Assembly: GCA_023678885.1 (NCBI GenBank)
Contig: CM043006.1
Span: forward strand, 11,373,948-11,437,947
Source: Pogostemon cablin
Lineage: Eukaryota > Streptophyta > Magnoliopsida > Lamiales > Lamiaceae
Direction: 5' to 3'
DNA: 64,000 nt
In this document: one piece after another, positions 34,595 to 46,742 of the stretch
Layout: every line of letters begins with the position of its first letter
How positions within the stretch are numbered: position 1 is the first letter of the stretch
The notes under the pieces: model-generated
Databases searched by the model: none
Told to the model about the DNA's origin: nothing
Seen by the model: the letters and a program-made list of their open reading frames with translations, nothing else
Translations under genes and position numbers: made by a program

Positions 34595-36143
34595 TGATGA
34601 GTGATATTTTCACCAAGATTTTAATATCTTTTTACGTATGTTTTCGTATATTTTTATCAGTATTTATATGCTTTTTGGTGGAGTTATGTATTTTTATGGA
34701 ATTGAGTGTGAATGAACTAAATCATATGTAAAACAGGTGAAAAAGGAGCAAAAACAGAGACGAAAAATGAAACGAAGAAGAAGAAACAGGGTAGCAGCAA
34801 CACGGATGCCCGTGTCAGGCGCATGAGGCGTGTCGCAGCACACGGCCTGTGTAGCCAACATGGTCCTGTAAGGGGAAGCCGTGCAGGGACATCAATTCAT
34901 CCAACACAGCCACCCACTGGCCGTGCGTCAGCACACGACTCGTGTGCTGTCTTGAGTAAAGGATGACCAATAAACCCTGACATGACGCGAATCGTGCTGC
35001 AGCACACGAGTCGTGTCGGTTCCAGAACAAGAATTTTTTACACATCTTCTAGAAGGTCTTCATGGAGTATATATACCAATTCATTCAATATTTTGATAGA
35101 GAAGAATCCGAAATTCAGCTACCCACACACCTCACATACCAATCCTTTCATTTTAAACCATATCCATCATCAAATTCATCCATCTAATCACTCCATCATC
35201 ATCTCACCATAAAGTTTCCATCCAAATCAAGTGAAGAAGCAAGAAAGAGTGGGTGATCACCAAAGAAAGAAAGAAGATTCAATTGGATCCAATCCAAGAG
35301 ATTTTTCATTCCAATTTTGTGTTGATCCTAAAGTTTACCATGATTTGTAAGGTTTCTAATGTCTATGTTAAGGATCTTATGAAGATTGTAGGCTAATCTC
35401 CCTTGTGAGATTAGCAACATGAAAGTTGTTGGATAATTTGTGGATCTATGTAATTAAATTCATATGTTGATTGGGATATTTGATTTTCTATCATTTATGC
35501 TTAATATCTTGAGATCTATGATGTTTTGTGTGTTTGATTGTTCTAAATATATGATTAGATTGAGAGATCAATTATATGCTTAGGATAGTTGAGTGAATCA
35601 TTTCATCAAACACCTCATGTTCATTATAAATTGTAAAGAGGTTGAGAAATCATTTAGGATTTAGAACCCATTGATAGAACATGTGATTAATTAGATTGAG
35701 AAGTCAATTAATTATGTGAAGGGGGACTCTCATTTCAAGCTTAGTACCTAGTTGGAATTGTTTGAGTGAGAACCAATCCGTTGAGCTAATTGAGATTCAT
35801 ATCCTATCCATCTCGAGAGGAGCTTATGTGAACTTAGTGTTGGCCCTTAGTCTTATACCCATGACTCGTATGAATTTGATGCATGTATCCTAGAATTTTC
35901 ACTTCTTAATTGTTGTTGATCTCACTTTTCCTTAATTTGGAAAACACTCTTCATTTGTTTATCTTGTTTGTGATCATTGCTTGCTTTGATTACTTGTCAT
36001 TTATTTGTTTACAACCAATCCCTTTGATGATTCGTCTCTATAAAATTACAACAAACGTGAGATCGCTCAAGCACTAGCACCTACCTCCCTGTAATTCGAT
36101 AAATTATTTTAATTAATCATTCCTACTACAAAATAGTCAATCA
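34595..36143 (+). repeat. Athila copy 2, 5' LTR
   Basis: It runs from TGATGAGTGATATTTTCACC to GTCAATCA, 1549 bp. A GC-rich cluster of CACGG/CCGTG/ACGAGTCGTG motifs lies at 34797-35015. A candidate TATA (AGTATATATACC, about 35064-35075) follows and would place the RNA start shortly after. Confidence 0.92.
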
Positions 36144-36145
36144 AA

Positions 36146-36163
36146 TGGTGTTGTTGCCGGGAA
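36146..36163 (+). other. Athila copy 2 primer-binding site
   Basis: TGGTGTTGTTGCCGGGAA is a diverged TGGCGCCGTTGCCGGGGA-type Athila site (two C-to-T changes), two bases after the LTR end. Confidence 0.75.
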
Positions 36164-36290
36164 GGCAACGGTTGCTAGTAGCTTGAAGAAGAATCGTTTT
36201 GAGTAATCTTACTAGAGATATTTTTATTTTATTTGTTACTTGTATTTGCTTTTGAAAATCTTGTTCTAACTTCTTTTGCTTTGAAGGTGT

Positions 36291-37761
36291 ATGCAAACAA
36301 GATCCAAGGGAAAGCAAATAGAACCTATTGATTTGGAGATTGAGCATACGTTGAGAAGAAGAAGAAAGGAGAACAAAACCAAAAAGAGTAATCCAATGGA
36401 GAACAATCAAGATGATCATGTTGACATTGAGCATGATGGATACGGAGTGCAAAATATGCAAGACAATGCACAAGTACCTCAAGTCAATGCAAATCATCCT
36501 CAACAAGCTCAACAACAATTTGGAGAGCTTAACAATCAAGCTTTGCTTCAACAAATGGTGCAACAAGCTATGCTTCAATAAGGATTTCAACATGCTTATG
36601 CACCTCCTCAACAAGCTTATGCGCCGCCACCACCACCTCTGGTGCATCGAGGGTCTCATGTTGATCTAAGGGTGATCCGAGATTTCTTTATGCGTAGGGC
36701 AATGCCCCAAATGATGGGTCCACCAATCAATGCTAACAATTTTGAGATTAAGGCGGGCTTAATCAACATGGTGAGAGACAAACAATTTGGTGGTTTACAG
36801 AATGAGGATCCTAATGCACATCTTGTTCAATTTATTGAGATTGCCAATACTATGAAGATGAACAGGGTGAGCGATATTGTCTAAAGATGAGGTTGTTCTC
36901 ATTTTCTTTAAGAGATTGTGCTAAAACATGTCTCTCCACTATTACTCCTGGTACGTGCAACACTTGGGATGAGCTTGCACAAATGTTCTTGAATAAGTAT
37001 TTTTCGCCTTCCAAGATGTTTCAAATGAAGAGCTTGATCATTCAATTCAAGCAAATGCCTCAAGAGAGTTTCTATGAAGCGTGGGAAAGGTTTAAGGATA
37101 TGCTTCGCAAGTGTCCACAACATGGTTTTCTGGAAAATCAACAAGTGGGATTTTTCTACCAAGGTTTGGTGAATGGTCAAAGAGTGCTTGTTGATGCTTC
37201 AGCGGGTGGATTCGTACTTGGAGTGACTCCAAAGAGGGCTATAAGGATTTTTGATGAGATTGCTACAAATGCCTACCAATGGCCATCGGAGAGAATTAGT
37301 GGATGCTATGGATTTGAGAGCTTCGATCAAGGACAACAATTTAGTGTGAAAAGTGCTAGTGTGGAGCCAAGTATGTCTAGTGTTGAAATGATAGTGGCTG
37401 AGGTAATGAGACAAATGAGCTTGAGTCAAGGTGTGAATCAAGGAGTTAACATGGTGGAAGGGCAAATTGAGCAAGGGGTTCTTCCTCCGAATAGTGTTAG
37501 TGGAGAACAATGGGCTATGAAAATGCCACGTGTGGAGGATGTGCAATACATGCAAGGAAGAAATTACCAAGGTAACTATTAAAATAATTACCAAGTTAAT
37601 TTCAACCACAACTAAGGTAACTATCCATCAAGGCAAGGAGGTTTCAATAGTCAAGGAAGTGGAAGCTCATATCCACAACAACAAAAGAGGCAAGATAACT
37701 TTGCTTATTCAAACCCGAACAATGCAGTTGCATATCCCCGGGATATCATCCGGGAGTTAAA
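36291..37761 (+). pseudogene. gag: Athila copy 2 gag
   Basis: It starts MQTRSKGKQIEPIDLEIE, followed by Q-rich segments (NHPQQAQQQFGELNNQ). A TAA at 36579 and a frameshift near 36885 break the frame. The core is ANNFEIKAGLINMVRDKQFGG, DPNAHLVQFIEIANTMK, TWDELAQMFLNKYF, LRKCPQHGFLENQQVGFFYQGL and DASAGGFVLGVTPKRAI. After a stop at 37580 come N/Q-rich repeats (NQGVNMVEGQ, GRNYQGNY). It would form cytoplasmic particles. Confidence 0.88.
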
Positions 37762-39362
37762 GTGTCAAATAACAAAGGGAAAGCAACCACCGAAGAACTC
37801 ATTGAAAAGTTGATTGCATCTAATAAAGCTCAAGATAAATTGAGAAGAAAGGCTGATGAAGCTAATGATAAGAGGTTCAAAGCCTTAGAGTATCAAGTGG
37901 GGCAAATTGCCAATGCATTGAGCGCGAATGAGAAAGGAAAATTTTCTTCTACCACCATTGTGAATCCAAAGGAACAATGCAAGGCAATTACCTTGAGGAG
38001 TGGAATGAATTATGAGGGACCTTCTATGCCCATGGAAGATGAGAAGGTGGAAGAGAAGGAGATTGAGGAAAATTTGGTTGAAGAAGAGTTTGTGAAAGAA
38101 AGTGAGGTTGAAGTAAAAGCAAATGATGAAACGGATGTGGCTAAGTCGGAAATTGTTGAAAAGAAATGGCAAAGAGCAAGGGCAATGAAAAAGAAAGAAG
38201 AAGAAATTGAAGTAAAAAGGGATAGTTGGGGAATTTCTAAAACACAAGTACCTATTCCCTTTCCATATCGATTTCTAAAGAAGGGATTGGACGAGAAATT
38301 TGTGAAGTTTTTGGAGATTTTCAAGAAAATCCACATAAATATATCCTTTGTGGATGCTTTGAGACAAATGCCTCACTATGCTAAGTTTTAGAAAGACATA
38401 ATGGCAAGAAAGAGAAGCTTAGTGGAGAATGAGACCGTTAACTTGACGGAGGAGTGTAGTGCCATAATTCAAAAGAAGTTGCCTCCAAAACTCAAAGACC
38501 CGGGGAGTTTTATCATACCATGTGAAATGGGGAAGAATGAAGTGCATAAAGCTCTTTGTGATCTTGGAGCAAGTATCAACTTGATACCTATGTCTATCTT
38601 TAAGAAATTTGGTATAGGAGAAGTAAAGCCTACATCCGTAACATTGCAACTTGCGGATAGATCTTTGACTTATCCTAAGGGGGTAGTGGAGGATGTGTTA
38701 GTCAAAGTTGAAAAGTTTATATTTCCAGTGGATTTTGTAGTGCTTGACATGGACGAGGATGCAAATGTTCCATTGATTTTGGACGTCCATTATTGGCCAC
38801 GGGAAGAGCTTTAATTGATGTGTACAAGGGAGAATTGACATTGAGAGTAAATGAAGAAGAGGTGGTATTCTCATTAAGAAGAAGAGGTGGTATTTTCATT
38901 AAGAAGTGCTATGAGGCATCCAGATGAGAAAGAAGAATGTAGAAGGATTGACTTGATTGATGAGATTGTTCAAGAGAACTTGCCATTTTTCTTATCAAAG
39001 AATCCTCTTGAAACAAGCATAAGCCACTCTCTTACTTTATCTCTTAACTCTAACGCTTCTTTTTATTGTCAAGAAGATGATGATATTAATGATTGCTTAC
39101 ATGTTTGAATGCTTGTAGGGAAATGCAAGAAGAGAAAGCCAAGTTAATGTACTATGGAAAGAGGGAGTATCTTCCATTGGAGATCGAACATGAAGAGCCC
39201 AAAGTGGAAAAAGGAAAAGAAAAATTGAAACCACTACCCGATCACCTTATGTATGCTTATTTAGGAGACAAAAAGACATTTCAGGTAATTGTATCATCGT
39301 CCCTTTCACCTCTAGAACTTGATAAATTGTTAAGGGTACTTAGAAATCAAAAAGTGCTATAG
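37762..39362 (+). pseudogene. Athila copy 2 Gag-Pol linker and protease
   Basis: A charged linker (NNKGKATTEELIEKLIASN, KVEEKEIEENLVEEEFVKE) precedes FPYRFLKKGLDEKFVKFLEIFKKI and a stop at 38389. Protease has ALCDLGASINLIPMSIFKKFG and DEDANVPLIL. A one-base loss near 38783 then destroys the G-R-P motif. A 27-bp tandem duplication (about 38855-38904, unit GAAGAAGAGGTGGTATT...) lies just downstream. The remaining linker runs to 39362 (EKLKPLPDHLMYAYLGDKKTF). Confidence 0.88.
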
Positions 39363-39379
39363 GGTGGAGTCTTGATAAT

Positions 39380-40756
39380 TTGAAAGGTATAAGTCTCACT
39401 ATTTGTATACATCATATTAGGTTGATTGATGAGAATAAATCATGCATACAACCTCAACGTCGTTTAAAACCTATTATGCAAGAGGTTGTTAGAAAAGAAG
39501 TTTTGAAATGGTTGGATGCTAGAATTGTATATGCTATAAGTGATAGTCCTGATATAAGTCCTTTGCATGTTGTGGCTAAGAAAGGGGGATTAACCATTGT
39601 TAAAATGAAATTTGATGAAGAACTTGCTATAAGGGTGAAAACGGGGTGGAGAGTTTGTTGTGATTATAGGAAGCTTAATGAAAACACTCATAAAGATCAT
39701 TTTCCTTTACCTTTTATTGATCAAATGCTTGATAGGTTGGCGGGATACAAGTATTATTGTTTTCTAGATGGTTACTCGGGGTACAACCAAATCATGATAG
39801 CCCCCGAGGACCAAGAGAAAATAACTTTTACTTGTCCGTATGGCACGTTTGCTTTCTATAAACTTCCTTTTAGGTTGTGCAATGCCCCCACCACCTTTCA
39901 ACGTTGCATGATGGCTATCTTTGGAGGATTGATTGAAAACGTGATGGAAGTGTTTATGGATGACTTTTCCATTTTTGGGTCTTCATTTGATAAATGCTTG
40001 GCTAATCTTTCTTTGATTTTGCAGCGATGTCAAGATACGAACCTAGTCTTGAATTGAAAAAAATGTCATTTTATGGTTCAAGAGGGTATCGTACTTGGTC
40101 ATCATATCTCGGAGAAAGGTTTGAGAGTTGATAAGGCGAAGGTTGTAGCCATTGAACATCTTTCCCCACCCAAGAATGAAAAAGGGGTTAGATCGTTCCT
40201 TGGCCACGCCGGGTTCTATCGACGTTTTATAAAGGATTTTTCTAACATAGTCAAACCTTTGTGCAAATTGCTTGGAAAAGATGCTCAATTTGAATTTAAT
40301 GATGAATTTCTCGATGCTTTTAGGGTGCTCAAGGAAGCTTTAACTTCGTCTCCAATCCTCGTCTCTCTCGATTAGAGTAAGCCTTTTGAGCTCCATTGTG
40401 ATGCAAGTGACAATGCATTGAGAGTGGTGTTTGGTCAAGTTAGGGAGAAGAAATTTAGAGCCATCTACTATGCCTCGAAGATGTTCAATGCTAATCAAAG
40501 AAATTACACCACAACGGAAAAAGAGTTTTTATTCGTGATTTATGCTTTAGAAAAATTTCGTCCATACCTAGTTGGCACGAAAATGATTGTTTATACAGAT
40601 CATACCACCATTAGGTATTTGATGAATAAGAAAGATGTTAAACCAAGACTAATTCGTTGGGTTCTTTTGTTGCAGGAGTTCGATGTGGAAATACGTGATA
40701 AGAGGGGGGGTCGAAAATGTCATAGCCAACCACTTGTCACGTTTGGAAAATGGTGA
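39380..40756 (+). pseudogene. Athila copy 2 reverse transcriptase and RNase H
   Basis: RT has GWRVCCDYRKLNENTHKDHF, YYCFLDGYSGYNQIMIAPED, LCNAPTTFQRCMM and VFMDDFSIFG with the catalytic D-D intact. A stop at 40055 follows LVLN. The frame continues with VLGHHISEKGLRVDKAKV and VRSFLGHAGFYRRFIKDFS. Another stop at 40373 precedes RNase H (PFELHCDASDN, YTTTEKEFLFVIYALEKF, YTDHTTIRYLMNKKD), frameshifted near 40710 at the ENVIANHLSRLENG segment. Confidence 0.93.
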
Positions 40757-42137
40757 TGAAGAGGGCACTATGGAGTTTATTAGGGATGTATTTCCGGATG
40801 AAGAGATTCTTCTTGTGGATTTCCAAAGGATGTACACTTTGTGTGAGACCGGGAGGCCGTGGTATGCAGAGTTCATGAATTATCTAGCTTGTGGCCTCAA
40901 GCTGGATCATCTCACCGAATATCAAAGGAAGAAGTTCTATCATGATGTCAAGGAGTATTTATGGGATGATACACTTTTATTTAAAAATTGTTCAGATGGA
41001 ATCATACGGAGATGTATCCCGGAGGAGGAGAAGTTAAGTGTGATGGAAATGTGCCATAGTTCACCATGTGGAGGACATTTTGGATTTCAAAAGACGGGAG
41101 CAAAGATTCTACAGTCGGGTTTATTTTGGTCCACCTTGTTCAAGGATTGCAAAGAGTACATCAAGGGATGTGACCGGTGTCAAAGGATTGGAAGTATAGG
41201 GCAACGTGATGAGATGCCCATGAGGAACATTTTTGAAGTTGAAATGTTTGATGTATGGGGGATGAATTTCATGGGCCCATTTTCGCCGTCCAATGGTTAC
41301 CTCTACATATTGCTTGAGGTAGATTATGTGTCTAAATAGGTGGAAACAATCCCGACAAGAACAAATGATGCTTTAATGGTCAAGAGTTTCTTAAAGAAGA
41401 ACATCTTTGCTAGGTTTGGAGTGCCAAAAGCCATAATCAGTGACTGGGGATCGCATTTCATAAATAAGCTTATTGAGAAGTTATTGAATGGCTATGGAGT
41501 AAAGCGTAAAGTATCCACACCGTACCATCCGCAAACAAATGGCTTAGCGGAGGTGTCAAATAGACAAGTAAAGCTTGTTCTTGAAAAGACGTTCAATGGA
41601 AATCGAAACGATTGGTCTTCCAAGCTAGATGATGCTTTATGGGCATATCGAACGGCTTACAAGACAGCTCTTGAATTTTCCCCGTATAAGCTTGTTTATT
41701 GGAAGGCATGCCATTTACCCGTGGAGTTGGAGCATAAAGCACTTTGGGCTCTTAGGAAGTTGAATTTTGAGGAGAAAGAATTCGGAAAGAAAAGGTGTCT
41801 CCAATTGGTTGCACTAGAAGAATTTAGAGAAGAAGCTTATTCAAGCTCAAGGATTTTGAAAGAGAAGCTCAAAAGATGGCATGATGAATGGATCAAAACA
41901 AGGGAGTTTATTCCGGGGGATAAAGTTTTATTGTTCAATTCAAGACTTAATTTGTTCCCCGGAAAACTTCATTCAAAATGGACCGGTCCGTAACTTATGA
42001 TTGAAGTAAGAGATGATGGCTCGATAAAGCTTGAAGGGTCGGATGAAAATGCTTTTATGGTTATGGTCATAGGGTGAAACATTACTATTCTCTCTCTCAA
42101 CTGGAATTTGTATATGTTGACACCTTTTCCTCTTGAA
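40757..42137 (+). pseudogene. Athila copy 2 integrase
   Basis: The zinc-binding region is present (MCHSSPCGGHFGFQKTGAKIL, IKGCDRCQRIGSIGQRDEM). The core reads VWGMNFMGPF, so the first catalytic Asp (GIDFMGPF in relatives) is Asn. A TAG follows at 41337, then FGVPKAIISDWGSHFIN, TPYHPQTNGLAEVSNRQVK and DDALWAYRTAYKT, retaining the second Asp and the Glu. The C-terminal part (VLLFNSRLNLFPGKLHSKWTGP) meets a stop at 41991. The tail (SIKLEGSDENAF) ends near 42137. Confidence 0.92.
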
Positions 42138-42320
42138 AACTCGTACCCTTTTAGTAGTTTAGGGTTGTAAATATTTCTTTTTCTTCTTTTGTATTTTTGG
42201 CACGGTAGGTGGATGATGCTCATGCATGGAGAAGGTATTGATAAGACACGGTGTGCTCATGGAAGTGTAACGGTATATCTTATCACTTTTTGCAAACTTC
42301 TCTTGAACCTCTTGTTTCAA

Positions 42321-42335
42321 TTTAAGTTTGGGGGG
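42321..42335 (+). other. Internal polypurine-like tract of Athila copy 2
   Basis: TTTAAGTTTGGGGGG, identical to 16361-16375. Here it is followed by ATATGGTGTGG and not by an LTR; the 3' LTR is 4.4 kb away. Confidence 0.75.
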
Positions 42336-43696
42336 ATATGGTGTGGTATGATATGTTACACTTTATGTTTGCATTCATTCTTGTATTTTTGAGCCAAATT
42401 TTGAAATTTTTCGGTGTGGTTTTGGTCCGTTTTGGTGGTGTGGAAGTTGATAATCCTTTTGTTTTTTATACTAATGTTGAGCTAATGATGTTTTTGAGTG
42501 GTGAGCATGAATAGGGAGTATTGGAGGCATTAAAACAGGGAAAGACAATATTTGAAGTTGAAAATTAGAGAAAACAGAGGTGCGGAGGAAGAGTCGTGTC
42601 GCCAACACGGCCCTGTAACAGGTGACCGTGTGGCGACATCAATTTGACCAAAACGACCATGCCTTGGCCGTACGGCGTAGCACGAGTCGTGTTCAGTGCC
42701 GAGACACGGCCCGTGTAGCTAACATGGGCCTGTAAGGGTAAGTCGTGCTAAGTCATCAATTTACGCAATACGGCCACCTTGTGGCCGTGTTACGTAGCAC
42801 GACCCGTGTCGTGTCCGAAGAAGAACTTTAAAAATCCGGCTGTTGGAACACGATCAGTCATTTCTCTCTTGCACAAACACTCCCCCATCGTGCGACTCAC
42901 TTTCAAACTCCCCAATTTATCAACCAAACATCAAAAGAGTGGTAAGATTGTGTGAATAAAAGGTGAATCTCAAGGTTTAAATATCAATTTCTTTCCATTT
43001 GATTCAAGAACACTCAAAGTATGATCTCTTATGCCCTAGTTTTCATTTGAATGTGTAAACTTCGAAATTCATGCATGGATTTTGGATGATAGTATGTTTG
43101 AAGCATATTTAGGATATTGAAACATGAATTTATAAGTTTACTTTTTGGATTGATTGAAATTTTGCAAGAATTAGGGTTCATAAGGAAATTGAATTTGGGG
43201 ATTTTAAATGATGATAGACCTAGGGCATATGATGTTTCAAATTGATTAATAAATGCTTCTATGTGATGGTATTGTGGTGACATAACTAGGTGTTGAGGAT
43301 TTGAGCATGAGGAATGGTGAATTATTGTTGAATTTATTGAGATATGTGAATACCAAATGCTCGATGAAATGCCTAAATGAAGTGTTGAATGGGACTAAAA
43401 CCTTGTGCATGAAGCATTGTTGATATAAGTGGTGTCCATTGAAATGGTGATAATTTATGAAAGAATGGAAAGAATCAGAGGTTGAACTTGATTGATTAAA
43501 TAAAATTTTTTGAAATAAATTGTTGTTGAAGTTGCTTGGATTAAAATGTGAAAATCTTCGAGAAACATTGCTTATTATGCTTGAATACGTGCTAGAATCA
43601 AAACTTAGTTGAATAACTAGTGAGAATTCTAAGCAATAAACATTTCTTTCTTGAGATGAAGTTGAAAGGTAATTTGAAATATGTTGAATATTGCAG
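42336..43696 (+). other. Non-coding region between integrase and ORF1-like gene
   Basis: 42560-42840 holds a GC-rich cluster of CACGG, GCCGTG, ACGAGTCGTG and CCCGTGTAGC motifs closely resembling the cluster in this element's LTRs, including CCTGTAAGGG...GTCGTGC...CATCAATT. A T/A-rich segment up to 43696 has no coding. It ends at a splice-acceptor-like TTGAATATTGCAG directly before the ORF1-like ATG. Confidence 0.65.
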
Positions 43697-45196
43697 ATGG
43701 CTGAAAGAAGAGTGAGGAAATGTAATAAAGATTTCATTATTGTTGAGACGGACATGGAATTATCCAACCTTGATGCAAAGTTGATGATGAAGGAAATACA
43801 CCCAGAGAATTTTGAAGTTGAGTTTACAAAATAGGAGAAGTATGCATTTAGGTGGGAATATATAATCCCCAAGATTAGGGCAGCTCGATTTCAGGATCAA
43901 GCCACTGTGGAAAGTCTTGGAATAGAGGGTGATCTGAAAAACTTGTTCCGTCGGGTAGAAATGGAAGAATTGTTCGACAAGAGACCTCCCACTTACCGCC
44001 ATCTGACAGCCGAGTTTATGAGCATCCTAGAGGTTCAAAAAGATAGGAACAAGTTTCCTATATCATTCACGTTTCAATTGAATAATCAGATGTGGGAGAA
44101 AGTTCCAGTGAATGAGATAAATGGGTTCTTTGGATGTCCGATTATGAGAGGTCATCAAAGTTTTCTACCAGGAGGGGGATTTAATCAACAAAACTGGTGG
44201 AGAAAATTGATTGACGATGGAACAGAACCTGAGGAGTACATTCCAAACTCTTCAAAGGGGACAGCTATAAGAAACCCGGTCATGAGGTATCTTGAGAAGA
44301 TCGTTTCAAATACAATTCTGGGGAGATTCGAAAGCGGAGCTGTTGGAGAAAAACAGTTGTACATCATGTACAGTATATATCAGGAGTTTAGAGTAAACAT
44401 TACAGCTCACTTCATTCAGCATATTGAGAGAGTGGCGAAAAGAGAAAACACTCGAGAAATTATGATTGGAGGAATGGTGACCATGATTGCTCAAGGTTTG
44501 GGCATCGACCTTAGAAGTATGCCACACATGATGGTTAGTAAGGGACTCACACACACAGAGCTCATAAGGATGGAATTCCTATCGTTCATAGGAAATATGT
44601 ATTGCTTAAGGCAAGATAAAGGAGCTTCATTTCCTCTCCCTGCTCCTGAGCTTACCACAGTGCGCGGACAAAGAAAGAAGCAAAATTTAGCAATGGCAAG
44701 TCAGAATCACTCTGCAGTTGTGAGAGCCTTCTACAGGTAGAATAGAGAAGGAGTAGAAGCAGTGCTCTAACAGATGAGAGTAGAAGAGAATCTGGAGCTA
44801 CGAGATTTGAAAGCTAAGCCAGAGAACACGGAGATATGAGATGAAGAGGAACAACCGCATCAAGTGGAATTTGAAGAGCAAGCACCAGAGCCTCCAGTAT
44901 TTGAGCAAGAAGAAGATGAAGCCCAAGAGGAGGAGTTTCAGCAACAACAACAGTTTATGGGATCTGGAGTGGGGATTGCAAGGTGGAACTTTTTAGAAGA
45001 TGAAGTCAGGGAGATTAGGGAGACTCAACAATCACACGGGGATCAGATGAGAGAGTTCCGAGAGGAACAACAGAGACAGAGTGTGATGATGAGGGAGATC
45101 CATGAGGGACGGCGGAGGAGAGATTATAATGATGAGCAAGCACGTGCCCATTCAAACAACATGGAGGAGATGCTCACGATGATGTTCAATTTCTAA
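43697..45196 (+). pseudogene. Athila ORF1-like extra gene in the env position
   Basis: A frame of about 500 codons starts MAERRVRKCNKDF at 43697, right after ATATTGCAG, which looks like an acceptor for a spliced subgenomic RNA. Stops fall at 43832, 44738, 44768 and 44837. The core (LFDKRPPTYRHLTAEFMSIL, FPISFTFQLNNQMWEKVPV, NEINGFFGCP, GRFESGAVGEKQLYIMYSIY) resembles the Arabidopsis retrotransposon ORF-1 family (Pfam PF03078). The C-terminus is acidic then glutamine/arginine-rich and probably coiled (VREIRETQQSHGDQMREFRE). I see no signal peptide or membrane segment, so despite its position it does not look like an envelope protein. Function unknown. Confidence 0.72.
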
Positions 45197-46742
45197 TTCC
45201 CAGGGTCACCTCGTACCTACACTCCTTGGATAGCTTATCAAAGAACACCACCCCCTCCATCGAAAAATTGAAGGGAGTAATTTTAGTGCTCGACACTTCT
45301 TTAGCTCATTTTTAGTTAATTTTAGGTATTATAGATTTGATACTTCATTTGTTGTTTTGGAATGTTTTAATTTCTCTATGTAGGATTTCTTTTCAATTAA
45401 GGATGAGATGAGATGTGTTTTATCTTGATTATGGATGGGTGAATTTTGTGTTTTATTTCTTTTTGTGGTGAATTTTGTTCTTGTGTGTTGTGTTTGCTTT
45501 GTTTTGTGTTTGTTGTGCCCTTTTGCTTTGTGTGTATTCTTATTTCTGTCTTGGTATGTTTGGTGGTTTGCTTAGGGAGGTCGTGAGTCATTTTTGAATG
45601 TGAGTGATGATATATTGTGGTGATAAATGATGACAATTTATGATTAAGAATTTCTACACTTTCAAATTGTGACATATTTTATTTACCTTGTTCAATTTTT
45701 AGATGAATGTGGTGTAATAAGTTTCTTAAAGTCTAATGCATAAGTTTGTGAGAATTTGAGCCTCAACCATGCATACATGGTATTTCTTCATGAGTGGATC
45801 GATTGAGTGTTGATAAGCTAGAACTTGCTCAAGGACTAGAGGAACGAACCCGATTTGTGGAGATTAGTGAAATGATCTAAGACCATCCTTGTTATCTAAT
45901 TATCATTATCAAATATTTTCCTACCATGAACATCATCCCTAGTCAACCACTTTGAGCCTTAAAGCTATTTTATTGTGAATTTAACACATTACAAGCCTTT
46001 ATTACCCACATGAGCCTTATATATTTACACTTTTGTGTGAGTGATTGAGGAGATGGTAGTTAGAAAGGATTGATTATGCAAAACAAGAAAGGAAATAGTA
46101 AACAAGTAAGAAAAATGATGAAAAGAGCAAAAGCAAAAGTGAACATGCAACCTCATAATAAGAAAATGAGCAAAGAAACAACAAGATGCCCAAGAAAATA
46201 AAAATTCAAAGAATGAAGCATGCATTGAAAGAAGATCAATTTAGGAAAAGTTGATGGATAGTGCCTATGATCAAGTAAGAAAAGAAAGGAAGAAAGAAAT
46301 AGTTAAGGAATAGAAGAAAGTAGTTACCTCTTCGTTACTTACACATGATTAGTCATTCTTACCCAAATTCTCCCTACCCTACTAAAGAGTCTATCATTAC
46401 ATCCTAATTAAAGACCTTTTTGATCGCTAATTAAAATTTTGGTGGTTTGTGAATGTACTCCACGAGCAAGCTTATAGCGAGTCAAGTCAATCAGTTAATG
46501 AGTGATGATTTACCTTACTCGAAAGAGTGTTGAGTGATATTTATAACCTATGTGAGACTTGGACTAAAAAGGGACTATATTACACTTTTATTCTCTTTAG
46601 ATTGAACTTGTTAATTTTTTATGTTATGAGTTTAATGTTGTAGGATGACTTAGCATAAATTGTAATTCTTATTGCTATTAATGTGTTATCACTTATGTTC
46701 ATTTAGTATTTTCCTAGGTGAAAATCACTAAATCATATGGAG
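45197..46742 (+). other. Long untranslated region of Athila copy 2
   Basis: T/G-rich sequence (GTGTTGTGTTTGCTTTG...) followed by A-rich sequence, without usable frames. No polypurine tract is visible before 46743. At 46716-46735 the reverse complement reads TGATTTAGTGATTTTCACCT, similar to the LTR start. Confidence 0.6.

Noticed and set aside
42560..43020. A complete internal LTR in Athila copy 2
   Set aside because: Only the GC-rich motif cluster is similar; neither the TGATGAG start nor the CAATCA end is found around it.
43907..44740. Envelope glycoprotein
   Set aside because: No signal peptide, transmembrane segment or cysteine pattern is visible; sequence motifs fit the Athila ORF1-like family better.
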